From Clostridia bacterium (GTDB taxonomy: Bacteria; Bacillota; Clostridia; Oscillospirales; Acutalibacteraceae), in the NCBI GenBank assembly GCA_017534365.1, contig JAFWCS010000303.1, forward strand, positions 1 through 13,200: a stretch of 13,200 bases of DNA. Reading direction: 5' to 3'. Position numbers and translations under genes: made by a program. Below the pieces are notes generated by a model that was given only the letters and a program-made list of their open reading frames with translations, was not told the DNA's origin and searched no databases. Below, piece after piece: positions 12,584-13,200 of this stretch. Each line of letters starts with the position of its first letter. Position 1 is the stretch's first letter.

Positions 12584-13200
12584 ATGAAAAAGCTGAAAAG
12601 AGAAATCGCTGTGATCCTGATCGCCGTGATCGCGGTGATGCTGGCCGGGGTCGGCGTCGCGCACCATTTCAAAGCGGCGCGCGCAACGAAGATCGCCGAA
12701 GGCAGCGTTGCCGATGCGGGCAATTACAATGAATCGACGGGGGAGACCGTACTCAGCGCACTGACGACGCTGCTCACCGAGACCGCGCAGGATAACGCGA
12801 CCTCCGCTCTGCCGCCTGAAATGACGGACGGCACGCTTCCGCTGACGACGGCAACGAAAGCACCGGAAACAACGACGAAGAAATCACTTTTCTCCAGAAA
12901 AGAAACGACAACGCAGGCGGCGAAGACGACCGCCGCGCCGTCCGGCCAAAAAACCGCTGCGGTTTCCACGACCCAGAAGGCCGTGCAGGCCGGCGCCAAA
13001 GGCAGGCAGGTGCTGGACTATGAATACGCCTATGCAGGCTATCAGCCCTATTATGCCGATATGAGCGTGCCGTGGAATCTGATCCTGGTCAACCGGTATT
13101 ACATCCTGCCGGATGATTTCGAGGTCAAGCTTGCGTATATCGAGAGCTATGAGGACAACCCGCAGAAAATGGATTATCGTGCGGCGCCGCATTATAATGA
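12584..13200 (+). CDS. Membrane-anchored VanY-like D,D-carboxypeptidase (M15), 3' partial
   Basis: The frame is open from the ATG at 12584 to the window end (205 residues visible). Residues about 7-27 form a membrane anchor after MKKLKRE. Residues about 30-145 are a Thr/Ala/Lys-rich linker with ETTT and KTTAAPS runs. From about 164, WNLILVNRYYILPDDFE is the characteristic opening of VanY-type M15 peptidases, which normally reads close to LxLVNxxxxLPxDY. DYRAAPHYN near Arg199 fits the next conserved segment. The zinc-binding SxHxxGxAxD and later His motifs would lie beyond the window and cannot be checked. The enzyme would trim the terminal D-Ala of peptidoglycan stems outside the membrane. 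Two tandem promoters precede it. The alternative ATG at 12580 is in a wrong frame. Confidence 0.85.
   Translation, partial: MKKLKREIAVILIAVIAVMLAGVGVAHHFKAARATKIAEGSVADAGNYNESTGETVLSALTTLLTETAQDNATSALPPEMTDGTLPLTTATKAPETTTKKSLFSRKETTTQAAKTTAAPSGQKTAAVSTTQKAVQAGAKGRQVLDYEYAYAGYQPYYADMSVPWNLILVNRYYILPDDFEVKLAYIESYEDNPQKMDYRAAPHYN

Noticed and set aside
12451..12723. Extended N-terminus of the M28 peptidase to 12723
   Set aside because: It would run back through both promoters and into the divergent VanY-like gene. The added residues have no family similarity, and a start near 12450 or 12405 fits better.

Overview
The window looks like a chromosomal segment of an uncultured or little-studied Gram-positive clostridium, probably in or near the Oscillospiraceae/Ruminococcaceae. 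The grounds are GC-rich coding sequence with strong AAGGAGG-type ribosome binding sites, lipoproteins with Thr/Ala/Glu-rich linkers, a small Cys-rich DUF6472-type protein, a stand-alone PduL-type phosphotransacylase and a VanY-type carboxypeptidase. The taxon is an inference; no rRNA or other marker gene is present.

Positions 1-7319 hold one long, tightly packed plus-strand gene train. It starts with the end of a membrane-anchored transglutaminase-like protein. The folate genes folE, folP, folB and folK follow; they make the pterin part of tetrahydrofolate from GTP up to dihydropteroate. Then come a 57-residue Cys-rich protein, a membrane-anchored SurA-like protein, a HAD phosphatase and a SanA/YdcF-type DUF218 protein. 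Most junctions overlap or lie within about 20 bases, so co-transcription is likely. The exception is between folP and folB, where about 700 bases of hairpin repeats and a lower-GC DUF559 nuclease-like gene have been inserted. The nuclease gene sits between inverted hairpin arms and 43-base direct repeats. This cassette is the most unusual thing in the window.

Positions 7320-10260 hold single genes or small units, still on the plus strand. A tRNA-Gly(GCC) has a perfect TTGACA-17-TATAAT promoter and is followed by a terminator. A solute-binding lipoprotein has its own promoter and no transporter genes beside it. A second lipoprotein with a five-fold Thr-Ala repeat linker is followed 24 bases later by pduL. 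A strong, partly bidirectional terminator closes the unit.

From 10266 to 12450 the minus strand carries a two-gene unit: a polytopic M28-family zinc peptidase, then a lipoprotein that appears to be a distant paralogue of the one upstream of pduL. At 12584 a divergent plus-strand gene begins behind two tandem promoters. It encodes a membrane-anchored VanY-like D,D-carboxypeptidase and runs off the end of the window. The right half is therefore mainly cell-envelope and exported proteins. Apart from the DUF559 cassette, I see no phage, CRISPR, toxin-antitoxin or secondary-metabolite system.
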